From Pseudarthrobacter sp. Fe7 (GTDB taxonomy: Bacteria; Actinomycetota; Actinomycetes; Actinomycetales; Micrococcaceae), in contig CP099977.1 of the NCBI GenBank assembly GCA_024372495.1, positions 1,550,001 through 1,614,000 on the forward strand: a stretch of 64,000 bases of DNA, given 5' to 3'. Both the position numbers and the translations under genes were made by a program. The notes below the pieces were generated by a model that was given only the letters and a program-made list of their open reading frames with translations, was not told the DNA's origin and ran no database searches. This document shows, in pieces, positions 10,835 to 20,670 of this stretch (position 1 is its first letter; every line of letters begins with the position of its first letter).

Positions 10835-12118
10835 ATGTCGAAGCAGCTCAAGGGCCTGTGGTTACTGTACTTTGCCGGAATGTCTCTAACTGGTGTGATA
10901 TTCATGGTGGGACCAGCTTCGGTGCGTCTGGAGCATCTGTGTCTACCGCTACTAGTTTTTCTCACCGTTCGTTTGCTTACGAGTCCTATTCTTCCAAGTG
11001 AAACACGGCTGCCTAAGCCCCCTATGGCAATGATCGTTCTTCTAAGCGTGACTTGGGTTCTTCTCGCGCTTGTCGTCACAGTTGTCCGTGCCCCCGAAGC
11101 GAACAAAAGTATTTGGGTATTGGTACAGATTTCTACTGGTATATTGGGATTTCTCTTAGTGCGCCCAGTTTCGAATAGCATCAAGATTGAACTAGTGTTA
11201 ATTGGAACCAAGTTTTTGATGCTGCTTTGTATTGTAAGTATCTTGAGCTTCTGTCTAGTCGTCTTTGCTGGCCTTCCCTCGAAGTCGGTAATAGGTGTCT
11301 CCAGTGATCTAAGACTTGTCGGAGTGTCTTTTGAACCCAACATTTTTGCGAGCCAAATTATCGGATGGCTTGCGGTACTGTACTACTGGCGTGATGACCT
11401 ACCGAGATGGACGCGAAAAGCTGCCGTAGTCCTTGTTGTGGCCGTCATTCTCGCTGGTACACGTGCTGCTTGGATCGCGCTAATTATACTGTTCGCATTG
11501 TGGGTAATGACCGGATACAAAGGCCGTCCAATGGCCACTATATTCGCAATTTTTCCAACCGCCGCGGCTGGATTGTATTTGAGCTTCTACACGCCAGCGA
11601 CGGGTGTTTATAATCAGCTTCCCCTGGTGGATCGATTTTTTAGCCTCATGGACACCGAATCGGGTACCGGCGCCTATCGTCTTCAGATATACGATCTTGC
11701 CTATTCTGACATAAATGCATCGGGGAGATGGTTTTTCGGCTCGGGAATGAACACTTTTTCGCAGCATAATCTCGTTGATCCAACAAATGTTGGCGCGGCA
11801 TATCTGAGCTCTGTTTGGTGGGCTCTTTTGTACGATGTTGGAATCATTGGGCTCCTCTTTTTTGTCGCCATCCTTTTGGTCGGCTTCGTCGGTGCCGAGC
11901 GAAAAATTGGCGCTCTGGCGGTGTACGTTGTTGTCCTCGTTTGCGCTTCGACGACAAATCTCATATGGTTTGCTTACCCGTGGCTTTACTGGGGACTTAT
12001 CGGGCTGAGAGAATCGAGTGCAGGGCGCGAGGCTGCGTTATCCCATGGTTTAAGTGACGGGCATAAGCCGTTAGAGAGATTTCGGTACCCGATTAGTCAA
12101 GAGGACGTCCTCGGATGA
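10835..12118 (+). CDS. O-antigen ligase/polymerase-like membrane protein (Wzy candidate)
   Basis: A 427-aa protein with 10-12 predicted membrane segments and one large extracytoplasmic loop between about residues 265 and 325. The loop contains GTGAYRLQIYDLAYSDI followed by WFFGSGMNTFSQHN, the pattern of the O-antigen ligase/polymerase (Wzy_C) superfamily. GGAAGGG lies 7 bases before ATG 10835; the GTG further upstream lacks one and overlaps the preceding gene. In a locus with flippase, transferases and Wzz-like kinase it is the probable polymerase joining repeat units outside the membrane. Wzy proteins are poorly conserved, so the call rests on topology and context. Confidence 0.75.
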   Translation: MSKQLKGLWLLYFAGMSLTGVIFMVGPASVRLEHLCLPLLVFLTVRLLTSPILPSETRLPKPPMAMIVLLSVTWVLLALVVTVVRAPEANKSIWVLVQISTGILGFLLVRPVSNSIKIELVLIGTKFLMLLCIVSILSFCLVVFAGLPSKSVIGVSSDLRLVGVSFEPNIFASQIIGWLAVLYYWRDDLPRWTRKAAVVLVVAVILAGTRAAWIALIILFALWVMTGYKGRPMATIFAIFPTAAAGLYLSFYTPATGVYNQLPLVDRFFSLMDTESGTGAYRLQIYDLAYSDINASGRWFFGSGMNTFSQHNLVDPTNVGAAYLSSVWWALLYDVGIIGLLFFVAILLVGFVGAERKIGALAVYVVVLVCASTTNLIWFAYPWLYWGLIGLRESSAGREAALSHGLSDGHKPLERFRYPISQEDVLG

Positions 12119-13056
12119 GCAGCATTCGTGTAGAGCCGTCGGCTGTAAATAGTCGTGTGGCTATCATTGTTGTCACATTCAACTCGGAAATTTCAAAGTT
12201 AAGGTCCAGCCTCGAAGCCTTCAACGATCGGTCATGGATATCAGTATTTGTTTCCGACAATAGTACGGACATGGAAGTTCGCTCGTCGTTGATGTCTCTC
12301 GCTCAGGACCTTAGTTTTTCTTACGAATACAATAACGGGAATGTTGGCATCGGTGAAGCGCAGAATCGCGCGATACTCCGCGCGAGGGAGCAAGGGCATG
12401 AGTATGCGCTTTTCCTGGATGATGACAGCGCTATTAGTGTCGAGGCAATTTCTACACTTATGAATAGTTTTGTCTCCATATCTGCTTCGGGGCGCCTTGT
12501 AGCGGCTGTTGGGCCGGTAATCACAGACGCCCGTTCTCAGGAGTCTCTCATCTTCAGGTGGCAAGGGTCGCGTCTCCGACAGTATTCTCTTCCTGTCGGG
12601 GATTTTCCGATCGAGGTGGCCTTCATGTTGAGCTCTGGTTCGTTGACGAGCTTTGAGAGATTGAATGAGATCGGACTAATGCGTGCTGATTATTTTATAG
12701 ATCACGTTGATTTGGAGTGGGGTTTGCGCGCCGCTGCTCGAGGCTATGAAAGTTTTGTTATTCCGGCTGCTTTTATGACTCACTCACTGGGCGACACAGT
12801 GGCCAGTGCTGGTAGGGGAAATACTTTCGTCTATTCTCATGCGAGCCACAAGCGTGGTTTTTACCAATCACGCAACTTATTACTTCTTCTCGGAGACGTA
12901 GAGTTAGCGGCTCTCAAAAAAGTTGCACTATTGCTTCGTCTGATGCGGAGCCTAGCACGGGACCTTTCTAATTTCCATTCATGGCGCAAGTTACCCTACC
13001 AGGTTCTTGGCATCTGGCATGGAATCAGAGGTTTAAGAGGACCACTAGATCCGTAA
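12115..13056 (+). CDS. GT2-family rhamnosyltransferase-like glycosyltransferase
   Basis: Intact 313-aa GT-A enzyme overlapping the previous stop by 4 bp. Motifs: VAIIVVTFNSEISKLRSSLE near residue 17, VFVSDNSTD, NNGNVGIGEAQNRAI, and ALFLDDDSAIS (DxD) near residue 103. YFIDHVDLEWGLRAAARGY follows, and the C-terminal region begins at HASHKRGFYQSRNLLLL. This architecture matches RfbF/WbbL-type rhamnosyltransferases. It is the last gene of the plus-strand exopolysaccharide operon. Confidence 0.85.
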   Translation: MSSIRVEPSAVNSRVAIIVVTFNSEISKLRSSLEAFNDRSWISVFVSDNSTDMEVRSSLMSLAQDLSFSYEYNNGNVGIGEAQNRAILRAREQGHEYALFLDDDSAISVEAISTLMNSFVSISASGRLVAAVGPVITDARSQESLIFRWQGSRLRQYSLPVGDFPIEVAFMLSSGSLTSFERLNEIGLMRADYFIDHVDLEWGLRAAARGYESFVIPAAFMTHSLGDTVASAGRGNTFVYSHASHKRGFYQSRNLLLLLGDVELAALKKVALLLRLMRSLARDLSNFHSWRKLPYQVLGIWHGIRGLRGPLDP

Positions 13057-13207
13057 AGGTTGCTTGACCCAAAGTTTTTGGCTCGTCGTCAGAGCTTCTG
13101 CTTGTCTGTTCTGCTGTGGCGCTTAAACAGGTGAACAGGGTCCGGATTAGCGTCTTGCTATACCGTCTTGGCAGATTAGCGACAGGCGGATTGATTTGAT
13201 GCAATAA

Positions 13208-13390
13208 GAGGACCTCCGTGGGTTGTGTGGTGCTTGTCGAGAGCTAACACAAACCAGGAGGTCCTCGTGTCCCACCTTAAAGCGTGTTCGGCCTATTGAG
13301 GGCATCGGCAGGTGGTCCGGTGCATTGTGGTGACCGCAGCGTCGGGATGCTGAGCGGTTCGGTGTCTCTGTGCCGATGGCGGTACTATGA
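13208..13390 (+). mobile_element. Possible decayed IS481-like remnant with inverted repeat
   Basis: The 406-bp gap 13057-13462 holds no intact gene. It contains a perfect 10-bp inverted repeat (GAGGACCTCC at 13208-13217 and its complement at 13257-13266), directly followed by GTG-TCC-CAC-CTT at 13267. The next 120 bp read, after several frame changes, like the start of an IS481-type transposase, ending in a helix-turn-helix-like AERFGVSVP segment. The frame is full of stops, so this is at best a fossil. The family name is a guess from these fragments. Confidence 0.3.
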
Positions 13391-13418
13391 TCCCGCCGCT
13401 ACCGGGAGGTGGGTGAAG

Positions 13419-13451
13419 GGGCTCTCCGTGGTTCGTGGTGAAACGGATTCC
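13419..13451. repeat. Extra ISL3-type terminal repeat next to the IS left end
   Basis: This 33-bp stretch starts GGGCTCT and matches the left terminus of the adjacent IS (13463-13495) at 26 of 33 positions, in the same orientation. It looks like a solitary or degenerate end of a related element, leaving two tandem left ends 44 bp apart. It could instead be a target-site preference of the element. Confidence 0.5.
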
Positions 13452-13462
13452 GTGTCTTGAAA

Positions 13463-14906
13463 GGGCTCTTCACGGTTTGTGGGGAAATGGATCCCTGGAG
13501 TGAGCGTCATGCCGCCGTCCGGACGGCACTTCTCAAGAGAATAATTGATTTGTAGTTGGCGGCGTTGCGGTACCCGCGTGCGGTGCGTTTGATGTTCTTG
13601 ATTGCGGTGTTGTTTGCTTCGACCTTCCCTGTTGTGGCGCCGGTGATGATAAGCACCTCGATTTCTTCCACGACCTGCTGACGGTGCGATAGAGCCTGTT
13701 CGTCTCCGGCCGTGCGGCTGCCTTCACCAGCTCCTCGAGCACATTCTTGGCCGCTGCAGCTTCCTCCAGTGAGCCGGTACGGAGCAGGGTCCGGAGTTGT
13801 TCCTTGACCTTCCAGACAGCCCGGAGAGTCCCGGTCGAATCGTCCAGGGTGAAGACTTCCTCGAGCCGGGCGGCGGCCCTGCAACTGAGGGTGTCGCCGC
13901 CGCGCAGCAGCAGCATGCGATGGGCCCAGGCTTTATCGATAGCCCGGCCGCGGCGGCCCTTGACCTGCTGGGAGAGGTTCTGCCGGGTCTCGGTCATGAC
14001 CTGGTTGGCCAGCGAGATCAGGTGGAAATGATCGACCGCGACAGCGGTGCGAGGGAGCCACATCCGGAGCGCTTTTCGGAACGCTGCGGAGGGGTCGATC
14101 GCGACGACCTGCACGGCCAGGCGCCATTCCAGCGGCCGGGCGAACAGCCAGTCCCCGACGCCCTTGTGGTCCCGGCCGTCGACGACGCCAAGGACCTGGC
14201 CGGTATCCAGGTCCACGATGGTTGTCATCCATGGTTCGAAGCGCGTCCACGTCCTCGACGCGGGGTCCTGAAAGTAGCGAACGGAGCGGAACCGATGTTC
14301 ATCGATGCCGAGCATTCGCGGGCTGAGTTTGTCGACGTCGGGCAGTTGCAGCAGGAACGCCTCGGTCACCGCGGCCCGGACCATCCACCAGGACACCGCG
14401 AAGCCGGCAGCTGATTCCGACCCGCCCTGCCGGAGCGAATGACCGCCTCCACGAGCTGGTCCCGCAGCCTGGTCGTGGACCGGGCACGGCGCGGCACCTG
14501 GGACGTGGATTCGAAGAACGACAGCCGGTCACACGCCACTTCTTCGCAGTACCAGCGGTACTTGGACCAAAGCACGTCCACCGCCCCGGCAACGGGAATA
14601 TCGCGGAGCCGCTGGAAGCGGCGTTCCTTTCGCCGGGAGGCGATGACACCGCAGCTCGGGCACCCCGGCGGGTGGTCGGTTTCGACGATGACCTGCCGGC
14701 GGCCGGCGGTGACGCTGGTTGAAGTGACGTGGTAGTCGGGCAGGTTGAAGAGGATGGTGGCAGCGTCGGCTGCGACCCCGGTAGGCTCGATCACGGCTCG
14801 TGGTCCTGTTCCAGGTTGAATGCTAGACACACTCATCCCAGCAGGGCCACGGGCCCCCTTGTGTTCAACGACACGAACTCAATTCCCCACCAACCACGAA
14901 GAGCCC
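13463..14906 (-). mobile_element. ISL3-family insertion sequence
   Basis: The 1444-bp element is bounded by imperfect terminal inverted repeats. The left end is GGGCTCTTCACGGTTTGTGG and the right end, on the complementary strand, is GGGCTCTTCGTGGTTGGTGG. One minus-strand transposase fills the interior. Size, terminal GGG(C/T)TCTTC and transposase type fit ISL3. The 8 bp flanking each end (TCTTGAAA and GATAAACA) do not match, so no target duplication is visible. This suggests an old insertion, a rearranged end, or sequence error. It separates the exopolysaccharide operon from the Wzz/BY-kinase gene. Confidence 0.85.
13507..14836 (-). CDS. ISL3-family transposase (frame broken twice)
   Basis: Composite of about 440 aa. 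The N-terminal zinc-finger region reads CPSCGVIASRRKERRFQRLR (two Cys visible). DUF/helix-turn-helix segments follow, then the DDE domain with MLGIDEHRFR, TIVDLDTGQVLGVVDGRD, VVAIDPSAAFRKAL and AVDHFHLISLANQVM. The C-terminal signature is IEVLIITGATTGKVEANNTA. Breaks lie near 14430 (probably one G missing from a G run) and near 13680 (probably one G missing). Read through both, the protein is full length, so the transposase may be functional and the breaks technical. Confidence 0.82.
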
Positions 14907-15199
14907 GATAAACATCCGACGGCGGGGACTGGCTAGGCTCCGCGGAGTAGCTGGCGTAAAACTTTGCTATCTAACAGTGGATAATTCTGCCGGCGGGGTC
15001 ACCGCTGCCTATTGTTGCGGATTCTACGCGCTGCCACGGTATCCGAGACAGGGGTTGAGTGGTATTGCGGAAGGGCCCGTAAAACGAACCGCGCTGCCGA
15101 CTATTGTCGAGAAACTCAAACGAAATCTATTCCGTTTCGAATAAAAGCTTACATACGGCTATGAGCGACCGCAGACGGGAGACCTTGTCAAAAACATCA

Positions 15200-15236
15200 C
15201 AATCGGTTAAACGCATCCATGACGTTCAACCGATTG
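15200..15236 (-). terminator. Candidate intrinsic terminator of the BY-kinase gene
   Basis: CAATCGGTT (15200-15208) and AACCGATTG (15228-15236) form a perfect 9-bp stem with a 19-nt loop, 17 bp beyond the kinase stop. On the minus strand it is followed by TGATGTTTTTG, a short U-run. The rest of the 346-bp stretch 14907-15252 shows nothing recognisable. Confidence 0.5.
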
Positions 15237-15252
15237 TACTGTAAAAGCTTTA

Positions 15253-16770
15253 TCAGCTTTGAGAGCGATCTGAGGCCGAGATTCGATTTGGAAATGAACT
15301 CGGGGGCCGTCGATCCTCTAATTCGGGCAACGCGTCGTGATCAATCTTATCGATGTACTCGTCCCTGAAATTAGAGTTGTTGACCGTGCGGCGGCCAGAT
15401 GACCTTTTTTTCTGTTTGGGTTCATCAGTGCGGTAGTAGTCGTAGCGGTAGGCGTCTGGACCTTTTGCGGGCAGTCGGTTTAGGACAGCCCCGAGAAGGT
15501 TTGCGTCGACCAATTCTAGCGCTTTGAAAGCCTTCTCGAGTTCATTCTTTCGTAGCTTTTTTGACCCAACTACCAAGACAACCCCACCGACATATTGTGC
15601 TAGAACTGCCGCGTCCGTAACCGGCAACAATGGTGGGGCGTCAATAACGACAGTATCGAAGTGTCCCTCCAAACGAGCAAGTGTCGCCTTCATCGCCTGC
15701 GAACCAAGCAATTCGCTGGGATTAGGGGGAGTGACGCCGGAAGTTAGGACGTAAAGGCTGTCATCGCCCCATGGCTGAAGCAGGTCATCTACGTCGGCTT
15801 GACCGAGAAGCGCCGTTGTCAGCCCCGCGCTTCGTTCCAAACCTAGGTACTCCGCCACCATTGGTCGACGCAAGTCCGCGTCAACGATGCATACCGACTG
15901 TCCAGACTGGGCCAATGCAATAGCGAGATTCGTGGCGGTTGTGCTTTTACCTTCTCCGGGGAGGGAGGATGTTACAAGGACTGTACGAGCCTGGCCAGAC
16001 ACATTGGCAAACTGAAGGTTAGTCCTAAGTTGTCTGAAGGATTCTGCCCTCGGACTTTGAGCTGCTGCTTGGGTCAGAAGGGGCCGGCGTGAAGCCTCTT
16101 GATCAAATGAGATTCCACCTAGAACAGGGATCGGGCTGATCCGCCGGAAATCCTCTTCGCCCCGAATTCTATTATCGAGGGTTGTTCGCAGGAAGCTGAG
16201 TCCTAGACCGAGTGCAAGGCCGACGACGAGTCCGGCCGCAATATTGAGTCTTGTATTTGGAGCCGACGGGCTCGATGCTGCCGTTGCTGGCTTGATAATT
16301 GAGAGTCCGACCGGTGAAGCGCCACCAGCTTTCGGGCTTTCGAGCTTCTCGACAGCGCGAACTAGGCTGTCCGCAACGGCGCGGGCTATCGCAGCGGCCC
16401 TGCTTGGTGACGTGTCACTCACAGATATGTTGATAAGTACCGTGTTGAGGTCAGTGCCTGCGGTTACACGCGCTGCTAGCTGTTCAGGTGTCTCGCTGAG
16501 ACCAAGTTCGTCGATGGCTGGCTGCAGGACCATAGGCGAAGCGACGGTTTTGACATATGACTGAACGCGCGCCTGGCTGAAGGTGTTACCCTGCTGAAGC
16601 TCCTGAACACTGCCGGAATTTTGTATCGCAACGAAGAGCTGGGTGCTTGACGTGTAAGTAGGCGTAGTCAATACGGACGCGCCGGCTCCGGCGATCAGCC
16701 CAACAAGAGTTCCGCCGACGAGTAGCATCCAGTTCCGCTGGAGAATACGGAAGAACTCATGCAAATCCAA
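15253..16770 (-). CDS. Fused Wzz-like chain-length regulator and BY-type tyrosine kinase
   Basis: A 505-aa inner-membrane protein. The N-terminal Wzz domain is flanked by membrane segments at about residues 16-36 and 175-195. The cytoplasmic BY-kinase domain has Walker A SLPGEGKSTT (269-278), Walker A' CIVDADLRRP (294-303) and Walker B TVVIDAPPLLPV. A tyrosine cluster (YRYDYYRTDE) lies near residue 455, the usual autophosphorylation tail. The fusion order matches CapAB/CpsCD-type copolymerases that set exopolysaccharide chain length and export. It lies beyond the ISL3 element on the opposite strand to the assembly operon. Confidence 0.9.
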   Translation of the reverse strand: MDLHEFFRILQRNWMLLVGGTLVGLIAGAGASVLTTPTYTSSTQLFVAIQNSGSVQELQQGNTFSQARVQSYVKTVASPMVLQPAIDELGLSETPEQLAARVTAGTDLNTVLINISVSDTSPSRAAAIARAVADSLVRAVEKLESPKAGGASPVGLSIIKPATAASSPSAPNTRLNIAAGLVVGLALGLGLSFLRTTLDNRIRGEEDFRRISPIPVLGGISFDQEASRRPLLTQAAAQSPRAESFRQLRTNLQFANVSGQARTVLVTSSLPGEGKSTTATNLAIALAQSGQSVCIVDADLRRPMVAEYLGLERSAGLTTALLGQADVDDLLQPWGDDSLYVLTSGVTPPNPSELLGSQAMKATLARLEGHFDTVVIDAPPLLPVTDAAVLAQYVGGVVLVVGSKKLRKNELEKAFKALELVDANLLGAVLNRLPAKGPDAYRYDYYRTDEPKQKKRSSGRRTVNNSNFRDEYIDKIDHDALPELEDRRPPSSFPNRISASDRSQS

Positions 16771-17064
16771 ATCGATGCCCCCTGAAGCAGCCTATATGGG
16801 CTCTTATCGCCCCCAACGTGGGCGCGTAGGGCGCCGACGGAACAATTGTACGGGGTGTTACACCCAACTCCGGCGGGGGACAGGCTGGTTTCTTTCGGGT
16901 TGGCCCTGGAGGGCCCGCTCCGGCAGCCGCACTTAGGCGCAAGCCCATGCGCTGGGTACTCGCCAAATCTGTTCAGGTGATGAGCGCGTCAGACGCAACA
17001 ATCGAGCCTGGCGGACATGCAGCGGGTAGGATCAACTAACTGCTATTTGCCGTGGGGGAAGTTC

Positions 17065-18076
17065 ATGCGTGATGCGAAAAGCGGCCGCGGATACCTGTGG
17101 ATGGACCTTGTCCGAGGGCTGGCCATTGTGTTGGTCATTGCTTGGCATGCTCAAGCTATACCCGCGCTGAACGGTTACGAGGTGCCGAGATGGTTAGTAG
17201 AGTTGAACACTTTCTTCCTTCCCTTTCGCATGCCAACCCTGATGTTCCTTTCTGGGATGCTACTCCCGCGATCCCTTACTAAGGGGACGTTACGGTATTA
17301 CATGGGAAAGCTGCGTTATGTGGGATGGCCCTACGTAATTTGGGCTGCCATTTTTCTAGGCGTATTTTCTGGGATCCAGGCAATGCTGAATCCCCGCTCC
17401 TCGATAGCCACCGATTACCTATGGTTCCTCTTCTTTATCGGTTGTTACTATTGTATAGCGCCGGTATTTAAAAGTTGCCTCATTGGATTCTTCCAATACT
17501 AATGCTGCTTGCTTCGATTCCGTTGGACACACAGGCTGATGGTTTGACTAGGCGGTTTCTCTACATGGGCGCATTTTTTTCTTGGGTAATTTGGCCGCAC
17601 ATTCTAAAGGCATTTTTGAACGCCTTATAGGTAATGTGTGGGTGGTTTCCGTTTGTCTTATTGCGGCTACTTTCGTGGGAATGCTTTCCATTAGCATTGG
17701 CGTTGAGCACCAAGGTCAATACGCTCCCCTTGTCATCTGCGGTATAGTGGGGATTTCTGGAGTCGCAAACAGGATTGCGAACTGGAGCTTTCTGAGTCCG
17801 CTGCTATTCATGGGCGTAAATTCGATTGTATTTTATGTGGCGCACTTCCCAATAATCTTGGCAATAGTCCGTGCAACTCATGGGACTACCGGCATAAATT
17901 TCTTGATCCCTGCTGTATTCTTGGCGGCTATGCTGGTCGGGTTTGTCCTATCTTCCTTCCGTCGATTCATCCCGGTCAAATGGCTATTCGAACTGCCAAG
18001 TCCGCAGGATTTTGCACGTGTGAAGGCATCGGGAGACCCTGTTGTCGGGACGGCTCCATCTCGAAGGCAGGGGTGA
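17065..18076 (+). CDS. Acyltransferase-3 family membrane O-acyltransferase (two frame breaks)
   Basis: Composite of about 335 aa with some ten membrane segments. The N-terminus RGYLWMDLVRGLAIVLVIAWH (from residue 8) carries the family R-x10-H pattern (WMDLVRGLAI...WH). FRMPTLMFLSGMLL and the final VNSIVFYVAHFPIILA are also typical. Breaks lie near 17480 (around CTTCCAATACTAA) and near 17580 (one T lost from a T run). ATG 17065 follows GGGGGAA; the upstream in-frame ATG has none. It probably acetylates the exopolysaccharide, judging from family and location; the C-terminal tail is soluble. Confidence 0.78.
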
Positions 18077-18182
18077 CGCAAATCCCGCGTAATCGCTCTT
18101 GCAGTCCCGCATGGATTATGCGGAGTGGGTACAATCGGTCACCAAGACGGACGCACACTGCTTTGCCGGAGGTACGGAAATA

Positions 18183-19010
18183 ATGTCGGAATGGCTCGAA
18201 GTCGGCACGGACAACTATGTACTGGTCACTGAAGGATCCCTGCTGAACACGGGCCTGATTGTCGGCTCTGAACGCGCCATGGTCATCGACAGCGGATGCG
18301 GACCCCGCCAGGGACGCCAGATCCTGGACGCGGTCAGGGAGAAGACAGACCTGCCGCTCGTGGTCGTCAACACCCACGCCCACTACGACCACTTCTTCGG
18401 CAACGCCGTCTTCGCCGAAGCCGGCGTCACCGAATTCTGGGCGCACCAGAACTGTGCAAGTGAGATTGACCAGCGTGGTGACGTGCAGCGCCGGCACGTT
18501 GGAACGCTTGAGCCTGAAATGGCCGCCGGTGAGGGCGAGAACGTCGAACTCGTGGTCCCCAACGCCATCGTCAAGGACCAGCCTGTATTGGTGGACCTTG
18601 GCGGCTTCACGGCAACGCTCTTCTATCTGGGCCGCGGCCACACGGACGGTGATCTCCTGGTGGGAACGCCCACCACTCTCTACGTCGGTGACCTGGTGGA
18701 ACAGGGCGCCCACCCTTCGTTCGAAGACTCGTACCCCGAGGAATGGGCCGACGCCCTCCGGCACATCTCCGCCCTGCGCCACCGTTACGAATTCCTGATC
18801 CCCGGCCACGGCAGACCGTGCAGCGACCAGTTCGTCAAAACTATGGCCAACACCATGACCACCGCCGCCCGCCAGGCCCGCCAGTCCATCCGCGACACCC
18901 CCAACGACGCCACCAAAGCCATTCCCGTCCTGCCCTACGGCCCTGAGCAGTCCCGGTGGTTCATCAAGCGGCTCCAGGAGAACTGGCGCAGCAGCCACGA
19001 AGCCTCGTAA
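18183..19010 (+). CDS. MBL-fold metallo-hydrolase
   Basis: Intact 275-aa protein. The metal-binding signature THAHYDH puts His65, His67, Asp69 and His70 in the HxHxDH motif. Later ligands are in GRGHTDGDLLV (His), YVGDLVEQG (Asp) and LIPGHGRP (His). This is the class B beta-lactamase fold used by many hydrolases such as lactonases, glyoxalases and esterases. The substrate is not predictable. GGAGG lies about 10 bases before ATG 18183, so I reject the longer start at 18099. GC and codon use return to the high-GC norm here, marking the end of the low-GC exopolysaccharide region. Confidence 0.85.
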   Translation: MSEWLEVGTDNYVLVTEGSLLNTGLIVGSERAMVIDSGCGPRQGRQILDAVREKTDLPLVVVNTHAHYDHFFGNAVFAEAGVTEFWAHQNCASEIDQRGDVQRRHVGTLEPEMAAGEGENVELVVPNAIVKDQPVLVDLGGFTATLFYLGRGHTDGDLLVGTPTTLYVGDLVEQGAHPSFEDSYPEEWADALRHISALRHRYEFLIPGHGRPCSDQFVKTMANTMTTAARQARQSIRDTPNDATKAIPVLPYGPEQSRWFIKRLQENWRSSHEAS

Positions 19011-19060
19011 CAAACGGCAGTTCCCGGGCAATCTTGAGGTTTGCTCCTTATGGTCAGCGC

Positions 19061-19204
19061 ATGAGCCGGCACGGGGGAAGTTACGACGTTCGCTATTCGA
19101 AGCGGGATGCACGGCAGCGCAGGCTGCGGTACATCTCCTATGTGGCACTGGCGGCTCTGGCCGTTGCCACCATAGGGGTGGTCCTGATGGCGGTGGAGCG
19201 CTAA
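19061..19204 (+). CDS. Small single-pass membrane protein (47 aa)
   Basis: Short protein with a basic N-terminal half (RHGGSYDVRYSKRDARQRR) and one hydrophobic helix at residues 24-43. No family recognised. A single CTTGAG lies at 19033-19038, a half-site of the element described for the neighbouring promoters. There is no strong Shine-Dalgarno, so the gene is only moderately supported. Two comparable tiny membrane proteins lie 1.7 kb downstream. Confidence 0.4.
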   Translation: MSRHGGSYDVRYSKRDARQRRLRYISYVALAALAVATIGVVLMAVER

Positions 19205-19273
19205 GCGCGCCACCCGCCCACAGAACGCGCTCAGAGCGTCGAAAATCAGTCCTGACCTGCATAAACACCCATT

Positions 19274-19290
19274 CTTGAGTCAACCTTGAG
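19274..19290 (+). promoter_or_regulatory. Direct-repeat element CTTGAG-N5-CTTGAG (box A)
   Basis: CTTGAG at 19274-19279 and 19285-19290, 11 bp apart, ends 41 bp before the BcsB-like start. A possible -10 (TAAATT) lies 14 bp downstream and there is no separate -35. That layout resembles PhoB/OmpR-type activator sites. The same element occurs at 20750, 25387 (minus) and 25488. Confidence 0.6.
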
Positions 19291-19331
19291 GGCGCACCGC
19301 AGGATAAATTGAGTTCCCCCAAGGTGGAGGC

Positions 19332-20670
19332 ATGCTCTCACGTCTCCGGGCAGGGAGCGTTGTTCTCACCTGCGTCCTGCTTGCCGCCGTCCAATTCCAG
19401 CCCGCCGCCGCGTCCCACACCAGCCCGGCCACAGCCCCCGCCAGCCTGGGCTCCGTCTCGGCCATGCCCGGCCAGTCAGGCCAACAGCTCGCCGTCCCGG
19501 TGGCCCCCGGCCTGCAGCCCGCCCGCATCACCGGCAGCATCGCCGTCGCCGGCCAGCCCATCACCGGCACCGTCCGCGTCAGCGCCCAGGGCAGGACCCT
19601 CCTCGAAGGACCAGCCAGGGGCACCATCGCCCTGGATGCCCCCGTCAGTACTGCGGACCTCACCGACCACCAGCCTGGTCCTGGCCCTCGAATACACCCC
19701 CGCCGTCCGTGACGTCTGCACCGCCACCCAGTCCACCGCCACGCTCAACAGCATCAGCCTCACCACCCAGGGGACCGAAACCGCCCCCACCACCGTGGCC
19801 GAATTCCTGGCCCCCTCCGTGCCGGCCATCCTCATCCCCGTCCCCGCCGAGCCCGCCACGGACGTCTCCGCCGCCATCCTCGCCGCCCCCGCCGCCCTGG
19901 CCCACCGCTACCCGGACGCTGCACTCAAACTCGTGCCGCCGCAGGACGTGGACGCCCAGTCCGCCGCCCTCCCGGCCGGCTCCCGCATCATCACCATCAG
20001 CACGGACGGCGCCCCCAGCACCGCGCTCGGTATTCAGGCCGGCCGCCCCGCCCTCACCATCACCGGCACCGGCGAAGGCCTCCGCACCGCGGCCCGCGCC
20101 CTGGCAGACACCAAATCCGCCCTGGCGGACGGCGCCGTCGTCACCGGCATGACCGCCACCGTCCCTGCCGCCGCCGGGCCCGAACAAACCTTCACGGACC
20201 TGGGCGCCCAGGCCATCCGGCTGGCCGGCTACGGAACCCAGGAAACCTACCTGGGCGTCAACCGGTCCCAGTTCGGCGACCCCGTCTCCGCCATCAGCCT
20301 CCAGGCTCCGCGGAACCCACACCGCCATCCCCACCGGCGGGCAGGCCGCACTCTCCGTGTACTGGAACGACTACCTACTCAGCTCCCAAACCCTCAACGG
20401 GGACACCTTCGACATCACCGCGGACGTCCCCGCCGGCCACATCCAGTCCCGCAACTGCCTCCGCCTGCGCCTCACTACCCTCCCCTCCGGTGGCGACTGC
20501 TCCGGCCCGGCCAGCCTGCTTCCCAGGGAACTGACCGTGGATACCACCGGCAGCAAGCTCACCGCTCAGCGCGGCTACTCCATCAAGCCGGGCTTCGCAT
20601 GCTTCCCCACGTGCTGGGCACCGGCTTGCCCATCACGTTCGACGCCGACGAAAACGGCAGGCAACCCTGA
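19332..20670 (+). CDS. BcsB-like secreted protein, C-terminally truncated (three frame breaks)
   Basis: Composite of about 445 aa. A signal peptide (LRAGSVVLTCVLLAAVQFQP, cleavage near AAA-S) is followed by a BcsB-like beta-rich region: a binding-domain-like QLVLALEYTPAVRD, a ferredoxin-like middle (AALAHRYPDAALKLVPPQDV), then YWNDYLLSSQTLNGDTFDI and LTAQRGYSIKPGFACFP-HVLG. BcsB is the periplasmic partner of cellulose synthase and normally exceeds 650 aa. Here the chain stops just after the FPxxLG segment. Breaks lie near 19673 (extra C in AGCT), 20303 (extra G in AGCT) and 20610 (C run). GGTGGAGG precedes the ATG. No BcsA synthase is in the window, so the partner is missing or elsewhere. The family call is my reading of motifs. 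Confidence 0.55.

Noticed and set aside
13455..14914. Target-site duplication for the ISL3 element
   Set aside because: The eight bases on each side (TCTTGAAA and GATAAACA) do not match.
17976..19322. Long minus-strand open frame (448 codons) opposite the MBL hydrolase
   Set aside because: It is antisense to a gene with clear HxHxDH motifs; the translation is low-complexity with no domain, as expected in high-GC DNA.
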